A stretch of DNA of 6,894 nucleotides from an uncultured Asticcacaulis sp. (GTDB lineage: Bacteria; Pseudomonadota; Alphaproteobacteria; Caulobacterales; Caulobacteraceae). The notes below the pieces were generated by a model. That model did not search any database. It was not told where the DNA came from and saw only the letters and a program-made list of their open reading frames with translations. Shown here piece after piece: positions 1 to 6,894 of this stretch. The first letter of the stretch is position 1. Every line of letters begins with the position of its first letter. The stretch lies in NCBI GenBank assembly GCA_946480525.1, contig CAMLLA010000228.1, forward strand, positions 1 to 6,894. Direction: 5' to 3'. The position numbers were made by a program, and so were the translations under genes.

Positions 1-2635
1 GTCCGTCAGGCTGTAGGACGCGCTCATGTCGTAATTGGTGGTCGAATTGGTGCCGGCGACCGAGTTGCCGTCGTTCGAGGGCACCGCCGTCAGATAACCG
101 TCGCGATAGGCCATAGACCCACGGACCGAAAACTTTTCCGTTTCGTAGTACAGGGTGAAGTTCGAGGCGTGCTTCGACAGACCGACCAGGGTCTCGTTGA
201 TGGTCGGCGCGCCCGGCGTCGTCGATGTCAGGTATTCGATATCCGAGTCGACATAGGTGTAGTTGAACAGGACGCCGAAGTGCTTCGCCCAGCCCGGCAG
301 GAAGTCGAGATCGCGCTGGATGTTGATTTCAACGCCCTTCAACTCGCCGCCCGGCGAATTGATCGGCTGGCTGACCGCGAAGATGTCGGTCGGTGTCGCC
401 GTCGTTCCGGCCAGCAGGGCGTTGGGCAGGCCCAGCTGATTGAACGGGATGTCCTGGCGCAGGGTCTGCACGAAGGTGTCGATATTCTTGTAGAACAGGC
501 CGACCGCGTAGATCGAGCTGCGCGACGGATACCATTCGAAGGACAGGTCGAGATTCTTGGACTTGGTCGGGTCGATCAGCGGATTGCCCGCGAGCACCGG
601 CGCGACCCCATTCTCGACCGCCCGGCGTCAGAGAGGAAATGGACGGACGGGCGATCGTCTCGGCGGCGCTCAGGCGGACCATGACCGTGTCGCTCACCTC
701 CATGGCCAGGTTGGCCGACGGCAGGGTGGTGTCGTAGGTGCGCGAGGCTTCGACCCACTCGATGCTGGTGCCGCGCGCCGCATAGCCGCCGGAATTCTGC
801 TCGGTCGTGACGTGGCGGATACCCGCGTCGCCGCGCACCGGCCTACCCAACAGGTCGAAGTTGAACTCGGCCATCAGGTAGACGCCCAGATCGGCTTCGT
901 CGACCGTGATGAACTGACCGCGCGCCGAGGAATTCTGCGTGCCGGTCAGGGCATAGATGCCGCAATTGCAGTAGATGTCATAGACGTCCGCAAACTTTTG
1001 CAGGTCGGGACGCAGCCAGCCGGTGACATTGCCGGACGGCTGATCGAGGCCACGCCCGAAGCCGGAGAACGGCATCGACACATTGGCCAGATCGGCGGCG
1101 CTCAGCGTATTCACGACCGTTTCCGTCGTGCGGTAATAGCCTTCTGAGTCGAAGGTGAACTTGCGGTAGTCCACACCGCCCTTGATCTTCAGGTTCGAGG
1201 TCGCCTTGTATTCGCCGCCCAACTGCGCCGAATTGAAGCTGTTGGTAACGGCGCTGGGGCGGATACGGACTTCGGACGTGCCGTTGATCATCGACCAGTT
1301 GGCAGGGCTGTTGACATCGAAGCCCCAGTTGACCGCCGGCAGGCGGGTGCGGAAGTCATAGCTGTAGCCGGACGTGTTGGCGCGATCGAAGGTGATGATG
1401 GTCGAGACAGGGTTGGAGAACTCCGACGTCGCCGCCCCGATCAGGGCATTGACACGGAACTTCTCGCTGAAGTCGTGGCGCAGCGACAAGCTGAGCTGCG
1501 AAAATTCGGTCGTCATCTCGTCCCAGGCCGACTGGGTACGGACATCGACATTGTCCATCCTGGCATAGACCAGGTTGCGGTTTTCATCGACAACGCCGTC
1601 GCGGATGATGGTCTGCGGCTTGCCCGTGCCGGCGCGGCTCAAGCCAATCGCCTGGAACTGCGCCTCGTCGCGCGTGGTGTCGACCTTGGAATAAAGGGCA
1701 TCGAGCGTGATCAGGGTGTTGTCGCCGGGGCGCATCTGGAACGAGCCCGTGACGCCCAGGCGTTCGGATTCGATGTCGTAACTGACGTACGAAGGAATGC
1801 GCGGATGATAGATCGCCGTGGCGGTATTGGTGTCGTTGATCTGGGCAATCGTATAGCCCGGCAAGGTCGAGGCGGCGTTGAAGCCGCTGTTGGCGCCGCC
1901 ATAGGTCCAGCGCGTGATATTGGCGCCCTCTTCCTTGATGTGGCGCTTTTCGTAGGCGACCGACATCAACGCACCCAGCTTGCCGTCGGCCCAGCGGTTC
2001 GAGGCCAGCATGGTGACGCGCGGCGTCACTTCGCGGCCGAGATCGTTATAGGCCGCCTGGGCCGACACGACCAGCTGGCCGCCCTTGAAATCGAACGGGC
2101 GCGCCGTCTGCAGATCGACTGTGGCGCCCAATGAGCCTTCCTCGACATCGGCCGAGGCGGTCTTGCGCACGCTCAAGGAATTGAACAATTCGGAGGCGAA
2201 CATGTTGAAGTCGAAACCGCGCGTCCGGTTGGTGCCGCCGGAATTGACCGTGCCGCCCGTCGTGGCGATGGCTTCCATGCCGTTGATGCGGACGCGGGTA
2301 TATTCGGAACCCAGTCCCCGCACGGAAATCTGGCGGCCTTCGCCATTGGCGCGGGTGATCGCCACGCCCGGAATCCGTTGCAGCGATTCCGCCAGGTTGA
2401 GATCGGGGAAGTCGGCGATGTCCTCGGCCTTGATGACATCGACAATGCCGTTTTCATTGCGTTTGGTCGAGATGGCGTTCTGCAGGCTGCCGCGGAAACC
2501 CGTCACCACGACGACGTCGCTTTCCTGTGGCGCATCCTGAGCCATAACCTGCGGCGCTGTCATTGCCAGCATCGCAACCAAGGATGCGCCGCCGATGAGA
2601 CGCGCACGCACCGCCCCTGCCCTGTTTCTGTTCAT
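1..2635 (-). pseudogene. TonB-dependent outer-membrane receptor, frameshifted and partial (C-terminus off the left edge)
   Basis: This is an outer-membrane beta-barrel receptor that would import a scarce substrate using TonB/ExbBD energy; the substrate cannot be read from the sequence. A signal peptide covers residues 1-32, ending VMA before QDAP. A TonB-box-like stretch, DVVVVTGF, lies at 40-47. A plug domain follows to about 180, including IPGVAITR, ISVRGLGSEYTRVRINGM and FASELFNSLSVRKTAS. The rest is barrel. The style matches the large Xanthomonas/Caulobacter receptor family (TIGR01782-like). Frame one is good to about residue 672 (ARPSISSLTPGG). It then runs out of frame to a stop at 329. 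The adjacent frame resumes typical barrel sequence at 618 (AGNPLIDPTKSKNLDLSFEW) and stays open to position 1, giving about 878 residues in the window. An odd C-N-C pair sits at 556-558. The start is supported by GAGGA five bases upstream. It is either a real pseudogene or a sequence error. The family call is firm. Confidence 0.9.
616..630 (-). other. Frameshift site inside the TonB-dependent receptor
   Basis: Reading the minus strand, the upstream frame ends its family-like sequence with LTPGG (codon 672 at 620-622). The downstream family-like frame can be read from GTC at 616-618. That second frame is closed upstream by a TGA at 628-630, so the shift must lie within about 616-630. The local sequence is G/C-rich with short G runs (CCGGGCGG). 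One extra base, or two missing bases, would explain it. Removing one base gives a continuous TPG-VENGVAPVLAGNP join, which fits how these receptors usually read at this point. Confidence 0.85.
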
Positions 2636-2640
2636 GTCGT

Positions 2641-2645
2641 TCCTC
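2641..2645 (-). promoter_or_regulatory. Ribosome binding site of the TonB-dependent receptor
   Basis: GAGGA on the minus strand lies five bases before the ATG at 2633-2635. It fixes the receptor start just ahead of an export signal that begins with MNRNR and has a hydrophobic core. Confidence 0.6.
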
Positions 2646-2666
2646 GCCTTATGGCGACAGGGATTT

Positions 2667-2681
2667 TGTGCTCACAGCACA
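2667..2681. repeat. Inverted repeat TGTGCT-N3-AGCACA in the receptor leader
   Basis: Perfect 6-bp arms, at 2667-2672 and 2676-2681, flank a 3-bp centre, 32 bp upstream of the receptor ATG. It could be an operator for a repressor acting in the leader, or a small hairpin in the mRNA. No partner regulator is identifiable, and an arm of this length can arise by chance. Confidence 0.35.
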
Positions 2682-2740
2682 TTCCTGCCGGTTTTTATAA
2701 GGCAAGATATAGGCACCTTTTCCGGACAGCAGCGAATCCC

Positions 2741-2754
2741 ATTCATGCATGAAT
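2741..2754. promoter_or_regulatory. Perfect 14-bp palindrome upstream of the receptor, possible operator
   Basis: ATTCATGCATGAAT is fully self-complementary and lies 106 bp upstream of the receptor ATG, in the gap after tetR. Its half-site differs from the GATACT half-site found in front of tetR, so if it is an operator it probably belongs to another regulator. No convincing -35/-10 pair was placed with certainty. The A/T-rich stretches TATATC and TTATAA (minus strand, about 2695-2712) just downstream of it are the best -10 candidates. Confidence 0.4.
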
Positions 2755-2773
2755 CGATGCGCAAACTGGAATG

Positions 2774-2796
2774 AACGGCGGGCGCGTTACGCCGTT
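2774..2796. repeat. Inverted repeat just after tetR, possible weak terminator hairpin
   Basis: AACGGCG (2774-2780) and CGCCGTT (2790-2796) form perfect 7-bp arms around a 9-nt loop, starting six bases past the tetR stop codon. The position suits a transcript end for tetR. However, no T-run follows on the minus strand, so it is not a standard intrinsic terminator and read-through into the receptor gene is possible. Confidence 0.3.
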
Positions 2797-2802
2797 TGAC
2801 GT

Positions 2803-3438
2803 TCACGCACGCGTCGGCCGATGCGCCTGGATAAACATGGCGACGGCGGACCGGCAGTAGGCGCGCGTGTCTGCGTCCGATGCGCCGACAGGATTGAACC
2901 GCGCCGTAATCAAAAGGTCAGATCCCTTGAAAAGGGCAGCGAATAGCCGCGCTGACTGATGGGGATCGGGAATGTTGAGAACGGCCCTGGCGTGCAACCG
3001 CCGCAGCAGCGCCTCGATCTGGCTCATGAACCTGGCGGGGCCGGCATTATAATAGAGACGCGCCAGATCGGTCTGATTGGTCTTGTCAGCCATAACCATG
3101 GCCTCGACGCTGCGCACCTCCTGGCTCAGCAGCAGGCCCAGCAAGCTTGAGCCGACTGCCAGGAGTTGCTCCTCGGCTGTCCCCTCGCCGCCTTCGAACA
3201 GGGACTGTGGGGCAAACTGCTGACATCGGGCCGCAATGGCAGCGCTGAACAACGCCTCCTTGTTCTCGAAATGCCGGTAGATGCTGAGCTTCGATATCCT
3301 GGCCCGCTGGGCGACCTTATCCATGGTCGTCGCCTGGAAACCCAGTTCGAGGAAGAGGTCGCACGCGGTGTCGGCGATGGTTTGCCGCAGCGCCTCATTG
3401 ACGGGACGGCCCCGGCGGCCTGGCTTTTTTTCAGTCAT
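2803..3438 (-). CDS. TetR/AcrR-family transcriptional repressor, probable regulator of the adjacent efflux operon
   Basis: This is a 211-residue cytoplasmic DNA-binding repressor, normal length for the family. The N-terminus is basic (KKPGRRGRP). A TetR helix-turn-helix domain spans about residues 18-64, with the hallmark TTMDKVAQRARISKLSIYRHF (37-57) followed by NKEALF. The rest is helical and would hold the ligand pocket and dimer surface; it resembles the AefR-like C-terminal type, a less certain call. The gene is transcribed away from the adaptor gene across an 89-bp gap holding two identical half-site pairs. The nearer one lies nine bases from the start codon, which argues for autorepression. 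No clear Shine-Dalgarno motif precedes the ATG, where the sequence is A/T-rich. The inducing ligand cannot be predicted. Family assignment is firm; the target operon is inferred from position. Confidence 0.93.
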   Translation of the reverse strand: MTEKKPGRRGRPVNEALRQTIADTACDLFLELGFQATTMDKVAQRARISKLSIYRHFENKEALFSAAIAARCQQFAPQSLFEGGEGTAEEQLLAVGSSLLGLLLSQEVRSVEAMVMADKTNQTDLARLYYNAGPARFMSQIEALLRRLHARAVLNIPDPHQSARLFAALFKGSDLLITARFNPVGASDADTRAYCRSAVAMFIQAHRPTRA

Positions 3439-3447
3439 GATAATAAT

Positions 3448-3463
3448 GATACTTGACAGTATC
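3448..3463. promoter_or_regulatory. Operator 1, GATACT-N4-AGTATC
   Basis: GATACTTGACAGTATC has perfect 6-bp inverted arms around TGAC. It has the same arms and spacer length as operator 2, which begins 34 bp further on. It contains TTGACA (3453-3458), a consensus -35 for the rightward promoter, and lies just before the tetR start codon. Binding here by the TetR protein would be expected to block both genes. The repeat is directly visible; its identity as the TetR site is inferred. Confidence 0.75.
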
Positions 3464-3481
3464 CAAATTTTGGCGCTTTAC
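3453..3481 (+). promoter_or_regulatory. Putative promoter of the efflux operon
   Basis: The -35 element is TTGACA at 3453-3458. The -10 region is around GCTTTAC at 3475-3481 (CTTTAC after a 17-bp spacer), which loosely resembles the Caulobacter housekeeping -10 GCTANAWC. The -35 lies inside operator 1, and the expected start site falls in operator 2. That is the usual design for a steric TetR block. The -10 match is imperfect. Confidence 0.45.
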
Positions 3482-3497
3482 GATACTCATGAGTATC
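3482..3497. promoter_or_regulatory. Operator 2, perfect 16-bp palindrome GATACT-CATG-AGTATC
   Basis: GATACTCATGAGTATC is self-complementary over all 16 bases and shares its arms and 4-bp spacer with operator 1. It sits between the outward-facing tetR and adaptor genes, 30 bp before the preferred adaptor start. It overlaps the expected transcription start of the efflux operon and the -10 of the putative tetR promoter. Confidence 0.78.
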
Positions 3498-3526
3498 AAA
3501 TACGCCACCCTATGGATCAAAGTCAA
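3497..3526 (-). promoter_or_regulatory. Putative tetR promoter
   Basis: On the minus strand, TTGACT (3521-3526) and TATTTG (3497-3502) are separated by 18 bp. This would start transcription near 3490, inside operator 2, leaving a leader of about 50 nt. It fits autorepression, but the -10 is only a moderate match. Confidence 0.35.
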
Positions 3527-3527
3527 C

Positions 3528-4622
3528 ATGTCCTTTCCATCCGCTCTTATAAAAAATGGCCCGGCCCTGGCTTCCCTGGCGACCCTCATGGCCGTTCTGG
3601 TCGCCTGCCAGGCCCCGGCAAAGCCTGAAGCGAACAATACTCCCCGCGTCCTGACCTACCGCGTCGGCACCTCGACTGAAACCGGAACGGCCTATGCCGG
3701 CACGATCCGGTCACGGGTCGAGCAGACCCTGGCCTTCCGGGTCGGCGGCAAGATCATCGAGCGCAAGGTCAATCTCGGTGACCGTGTATCGCCGGGACAG
3801 TTGCTCATGCGGCTCGATCCGACCGATTACAGCGACGGCGTCGATGCCGCCACCGCAGCGGTCGCAGCCGCACGCAGCGTCGCGGTCAGGGCCAATGCCA
3901 ACTATGAGCGGGTGAACAGCCTGGCGGCCAGCGGATCGACTTCCGTCGACATGATCGAACAGGCCAGGGCGGCGAAGGATGGCGCCGACGCCAACCTGAA
4001 GGCCGCCGAAGCGCAGTTGGCGACCGTCAGGAACCAACGCGGGTACACCGAACTGCGCGCCGATGTCGCTGGCTTAATCGTCGAACTGCCGGGAGAAGCC
4101 GGACAGGTTGTGGCGGCCGGGCAGCCGATAATCAGAATTGCCCAGGCCGGCGCCCCGGAAGCCGTCGTCGGTCTGCCGGAAGCCGGCCACGCCATCGGCG
4201 AGACGGCGCAGATCACCGTCTTTGGCGCGACCGGCACTGTCTTTAACGGGCGCCTGCGTCAGGTATCCGTCGCTGCCGATCCGTCGACGCGTCTGTTCGA
4301 GGCGCGCTACGTGCTGGATGCCAGCTTTGCCGACGCGCCTTTGGGATCGACCGTTCAGGTGACGCCTTCCGGCGTGAAGGCGGCATCGTCTTCGCTGGAT
4401 GTTCCGTTGGCCGCGCTGGTCGACAAGGGCAGCGGCACGAAGGTCTGGGTCATCGACGCCAAGGGCAGCGTCCGCGCCCGGCCGGTGACAGTCGCGCGCT
4501 TCAACGAGGAAACCGCGACCCTGTCGTCCGGCCTCGCCCAGGGCGAAGTCGTCGTGGCGGCCGGCGCGCAATTGCTCAACGAAGGCCAGGTCGTGCGTGC
4601 TATCAAGGGAGGCACGCTGTGA
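3528..4622 (+). CDS. RND efflux pump periplasmic adaptor (HlyD/AcrA-type membrane fusion lipoprotein)
   Basis: This 364-residue adaptor would bridge the inner-membrane RND transporter to an outer-membrane channel. The chosen ATG gives a lipoprotein signal: a hydrophobic core at residues 12-26, then lipobox LVAC with the lipidated cysteine at 27. The first half of the lipoyl domain is about 69-100 (FRVGGKIIERKVNLGDRV, ending LDPTDY). An Ala-rich alpha-helical hairpin covers about 104-171. The second lipoyl half is about 174-206 (LRADVAGLIVELPGEAGQVV). The beta-barrel and membrane-proximal domains run to the end, including LDVPLAALVDKG and GLAQGEVVVAAGAQLLNEGQ. In-frame ATGs at 3453 and 3489 are less likely: they fall in operators 1 and 2 and would bury the lipobox under a long leader. 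The Shine-Dalgarno motif at 3528 is weak. The gene overlaps the transporter gene by 4 bp. Length is normal; the substrate is unknown. Confidence 0.92.
   Translation: MSFPSALIKNGPALASLATLMAVLVACQAPAKPEANNTPRVLTYRVGTSTETGTAYAGTIRSRVEQTLAFRVGGKIIERKVNLGDRVSPGQLLMRLDPTDYSDGVDAATAAVAAARSVAVRANANYERVNSLAASGSTSVDMIEQARAAKDGADANLKAAEAQLATVRNQRGYTELRADVAGLIVELPGEAGQVVAAGQPIIRIAQAGAPEAVVGLPEAGHAIGETAQITVFGATGTVFNGRLRQVSVAADPSTRLFEARYVLDASFADAPLGSTVQVTPSGVKAASSSLDVPLAALVDKGSGTKVWVIDAKGSVRARPVTVARFNEETATLSSGLAQGEVVVAAGAQLLNEGQVVRAIKGGTL
4605..4612 (+). promoter_or_regulatory. Ribosome binding site deciding the GTG start of the transporter
   Basis: AAGGGAGG lies six bases before the GTG at 4619-4621, inside the last codons of the adaptor gene. 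It is the strongest Shine-Dalgarno match in the window and supports a non-ATG start with overlapping stop and start (GTGA). Confidence 0.75.
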
Positions 4623-6894
4623 GCTTCCCCAACCTGTCCGCCCTGGCGGTGCGTGAACGCGCCGTCACCCTGTTCCTTATCCTGGCCGTCCTGGCCGCCG
4701 GCACATTCGCCTTCATCAAGCTGGGCCGGGCCGAAGACCCGCGCTTTACGGTCAAGATCATGACCGTCACCGCCGTCTGGCCGGGCGCCACGGCAAAGGA
4801 AATGGACGAGAATGTCGGCGATGTTCTCGAAAAGCGCCTCCAGGAACTGCAATATTACGACCGCGTCGAGACGACCGCCCAGCCGGGTGTGTTGCAAGCC
4901 AAGGTCATACTGAAGGACTCGACGCCGCCGTCGGCCGTGCCTGAACAGTTCTATCAGGTGCGCAAGAAGCTGTCGGACGAGGCGCGGAACCTGCCTCGAG
5001 GCGTCTACGGCCCCTTCTTCGACGACGAATTCAGCGACGTCTATTTCTCGCTCTATGCCATCCAGGCGAAAGGCCTGCCCAACCGCGACCTGGTGAAACA
5101 GGCGGAAACCCTGCGCCAGCAACTGCTTCAGGTTCCGGGCGTGCAGAAGGTCAGGATCCTGGGTGAGCGCCCCCAGGCGATCTTCGTCGAAATTCCGCAG
5201 GCCAAACTGGCGACCCTGGGCGTCAACGCCCAGGACATCATGGCCGCATTGCGTGGCCGCAACGACGTCACGCCTTCGGGCTCCGTCGGCACGGTCGGCC
5301 CCAGGGTGCAGATCCGGCTCGATTCCGGCCTGACCTCGCTTGATGACGTGCGCAATGTGACGCTCAGCGTCCGTGGCCAGTTGCTGCGCATCGGTGACTT
5401 CGCCGAGGTCCGCCGCGGCTACGAAGACCCGGCCACCTTTGAGATCAATCACGCCGGTCAGCCGGCGGTCGTCCTGGGTGTCGTCATGGCGCCGCGTTTT
5501 AACGGCCTGACGCTCGGCAAGGCGCTCGAAAAGGAAGAGGCAAGTATGCACGCACAGCTTCCCCTGGGCGTCAGCTTCACCAAAATTTCGGATCAGGCCA
5601 AGGTGATCCACCATTCCGTCGATGAGTTCATGGTGAAGTTCATCGTCGCCCTGGGCGTCGTGATGCTGGTGTCCCTTGTGGCGCTCGGTTTCCGTGTCGG
5701 CCTTGTCGTCGCAGCCGCCGTCCCGCTGACCCTGGCGATCGTCTTCGTCGTCATGCTGCTGACCGGCCGGGATTTCGACCGGATCACGCTCGGCGCGCTG
5801 ATCATCGCGCTGGGCCTGCTGGTCGACGACGCCATCATCGCCATCGAAATGATGGTCGTGAAGCTGGAAGAAGGCTACGATCGCATCAAGGCCGCGACCT
5901 ATGCCTGGACCACGACCGCCGCCCCTATGCTGTCGGGCACGCTGGTCACGATCCTCGGCTTCATTCCGGTCGGCTTTGCCCAGTCCTCGGCCGGGGAATA
6001 TGCCGGCAATATCTTCTGGGTCGTCGGTTTTGCCTTGATCGCATCATGGGTGGTCGCGGTCACCTTCACACCCTATCTGGGCGTGGTCATGCTGCCGGAC
6101 ATCAAGCCGAAACCCGGCCACCATTCCATGTACGACAGCAAGGGCTATACGGCTTTTCGCAAGCTGGTCCGGCTTACCGTCGATCATCGTATCCTGACGA
6201 TTGCGATTACCGTGGGCCTGTTCCTGCTGTCCGGCGCCGGAATGATGGTGGTGAAGAAGCAGTTCTTCCCCAACTCCGACCGGACCGAGTTGACCGTCGA
6301 GGTCAAGATGCCCGTTGGCAGCGCGTTCGAAGCCACCAAGGCCGTGACGGCGCGCATCGAAGCCGACGTCTTAAAGCAGCCCGAGGCGACCGACGTTTCC
6401 GCCTATCTGGGCCGCGGCGCGCCGCGCTTCTTCTTCTCGCTCAACCCGGAACTGCCCAATCCCGCCTACGCCCAGGTCGTCATCCAGACAAAGGACGTCG
6501 AAGCGCGCGCAAGGCTGAAGGAGCGCCTGCAAACCTGGACGAAGGAAGGCCGCTACCCGCAAGCCCGCGTCCGGGTGACCCAGTTCCTGTTCGGTCCTCC
6601 CGTACCCTACCCCGTGCTTTTCCGCGTCATCGGTCCGGATGAAGCCGGCATCATGAAGGTCGCCGAAGAGGTGCGAGCTGTCCTCGAACACAATCCCAAT
6701 GTCATCAACCCGCATCTCGACTGGGGCGAAAAAACGCCGATCATGCGCTACGTCATCGACGACGCCCGCCTGGCCCAGCTCAACCTGACCCGCCAGGCCG
6801 TGGACTTCCAGCTGCAAGGGCTCGTTTCCGGCGCTCCGGCGACCCAGGTGCGCGATGGCACGCGCACGGTCGACGTCGTGTTGAAAACCCCTGC
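4619..6894 (+). CDS. RND multidrug efflux transporter, inner-membrane permease (AcrB/TriC-like, partial)
   Basis: This is a proton-driven inner-membrane pump subunit of the HAE-1 RND type, working as a trimer with the upstream adaptor. About 758 of the usual 1020-1050 residues are present; the rest lies past the right edge. It starts at GTG, overlapping the adaptor stop, so translation is probably coupled. TM1 is about residues 14-33, followed by LGRAEDPRFTVKIM and WPGATAKEM. The first large periplasmic (porter/docking) region reaches about 335. TM2 is 338-358, TM3 361-381 and TM4 389-413. TM4 carries GLLVDD, with Asp403 and Asp404 matching the proton-relay pair of AcrB (D407/D408). TM5 is about 437-454, TM6 about 465-492 and TM7 about 525-545. 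The second periplasmic region then begins. The N-terminal motifs (EDP-F-TVK, GPFFDDEF, YQVRKK) resemble the TriC-like clade more than classical AcrB, a recalled resemblance. No frameshift is visible. Substrates cannot be inferred. Confidence 0.95.
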   Translation, partial: MSFPNLSALAVRERAVTLFLILAVLAAGTFAFIKLGRAEDPRFTVKIMTVTAVWPGATAKEMDENVGDVLEKRLQELQYYDRVETTAQPGVLQAKVILKDSTPPSAVPEQFYQVRKKLSDEARNLPRGVYGPFFDDEFSDVYFSLYAIQAKGLPNRDLVKQAETLRQQLLQVPGVQKVRILGERPQAIFVEIPQAKLATLGVNAQDIMAALRGRNDVTPSGSVGTVGPRVQIRLDSGLTSLDDVRNVTLSVRGQLLRIGDFAEVRRGYEDPATFEINHAGQPAVVLGVVMAPRFNGLTLGKALEKEEASMHAQLPLGVSFTKISDQAKVIHHSVDEFMVKFIVALGVVMLVSLVALGFRVGLVVAAAVPLTLAIVFVVMLLTGRDFDRITLGALIIALGLLVDDAIIAIEMMVVKLEEGYDRIKAATYAWTTTAAPMLSGTLVTILGFIPVGFAQSSAGEYAGNIFWVVGFALIASWVVAVTFTPYLGVVMLPDIKPKPGHHSMYDSKGYTAFRKLVRLTVDHRILTIAITVGLFLLSGAGMMVVKKQFFPNSDRTELTVEVKMPVGSAFEATKAVTARIEADVLKQPEATDVSAYLGRGAPRFFFSLNPELPNPAYAQVVIQTKDVEARARLKERLQTWTKEGRYPQARVRVTQFLFGPPVPYPVLFRVIGPDEAGIMKVAEEVRAVLEHNPNVINPHLDWGEKTPIMRYVIDDARLAQLNLTRQAVDFQLQGLVSGAPATQVRDGTRTVDVVLKTP

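Noticed and set aside
329..615. The tail of the first receptor frame, up to its stop at 329, as a real C-terminus
   Set aside because: The tail after LTPGG loses all family character, while the neighbouring frame over the same bases gives typical receptor barrel sequence. The tail is an out-of-frame artefact.
557..2134. Several plus-strand open frames opposite the TonB-dependent receptor
   Set aside because: All are antisense to clear receptor sequence, have low-complexity Arg/Ala/Gly-rich translations and lack credible ribosome binding sites. They are codon-bias shadows.
3431..3637. Small minus-strand frame crossing the tetR-adaptor gap, as a possible leader peptide
   Set aside because: It overlaps the adaptor signal sequence in antisense and reads through both operators. 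There is no supporting ribosome binding site or family resemblance.
4355..5614. Long open frame on the minus strand, opposite the adaptor end and the RND gene
   Set aside because: It lies antisense to strongly recognisable RND coding sequence. Its translation is rich in Arg, Asp, Gly and His with no family motif, as expected for the mirror frame of a high-G+C gene.
6046..6642. Plus-strand open frame inside the transporter region
   Set aside because: It overlaps the RND coding frame, which is continuous and motif-rich throughout, and its Arg/Gly-rich translation has no recognisable domain.
1..6894. CRISPR arrays, tRNA/rRNA genes, insertion-sequence ends, toxin-antitoxin or defence genes
   Set aside because: No regularly spaced repeats, cloverleaf-like segments, transposase motifs or defence-protein motifs were seen. 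The window is explained by a receptor, a regulator and an efflux operon.

Overview
This is a G+C-rich window with dense coding and strong third-position G/C bias, typical of an alphaproteobacterium. The large TonB-dependent receptor is of the type expanded in Caulobacterales, Sphingomonadales and Xanthomonadales. Together with the gene layout this suggests a Caulobacter- or Asticcacaulis-like organism. That placement is an inference from protein style only.

Layout from left to right: (1) Positions 1-2635, minus strand: a large outer-membrane TonB-dependent receptor. Its C-terminus lies beyond the left edge, and its reading frame is broken near 616-630. (2) Positions 2636-2802: a non-coding gap with the receptor's leader, a good ribosome binding site, a perfect 14-bp palindrome and two further inverted repeats. 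(3) Positions 2803-3438, minus strand: a TetR/AcrR-type repressor. (4) Positions 3439-3527: a short divergent control region with two copies of the same 16-bp inverted repeat, GATACT-N4-AGTATC, their starts 34 bp apart. They overlap a plausible promoter in each direction. (5) Positions 3528-4622, plus strand: a lipoprotein periplasmic adaptor of an RND efflux pump. (6) Position 4619 to the right edge, plus strand: the RND inner-membrane transporter, starting at GTG with a 4-bp overlap with the adaptor and cut off after about 758 codons.

The right half is a classic repressor-controlled efflux operon. The TetR protein most likely binds the twin operators, shutting off both its own gene and the adaptor-transporter operon until a ligand releases it. 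No outer-membrane channel gene is visible; it may lie past the right edge or elsewhere. The receptor lies downstream of tetR on the same strand but has its own leader with different palindromes, so it is probably controlled separately. No tRNA, rRNA, insertion sequence, phage gene or CRISPR array was seen. The overall architecture is known. The points most worth checking are the twin operator, the receptor frameshift and the palindrome upstream of the receptor.
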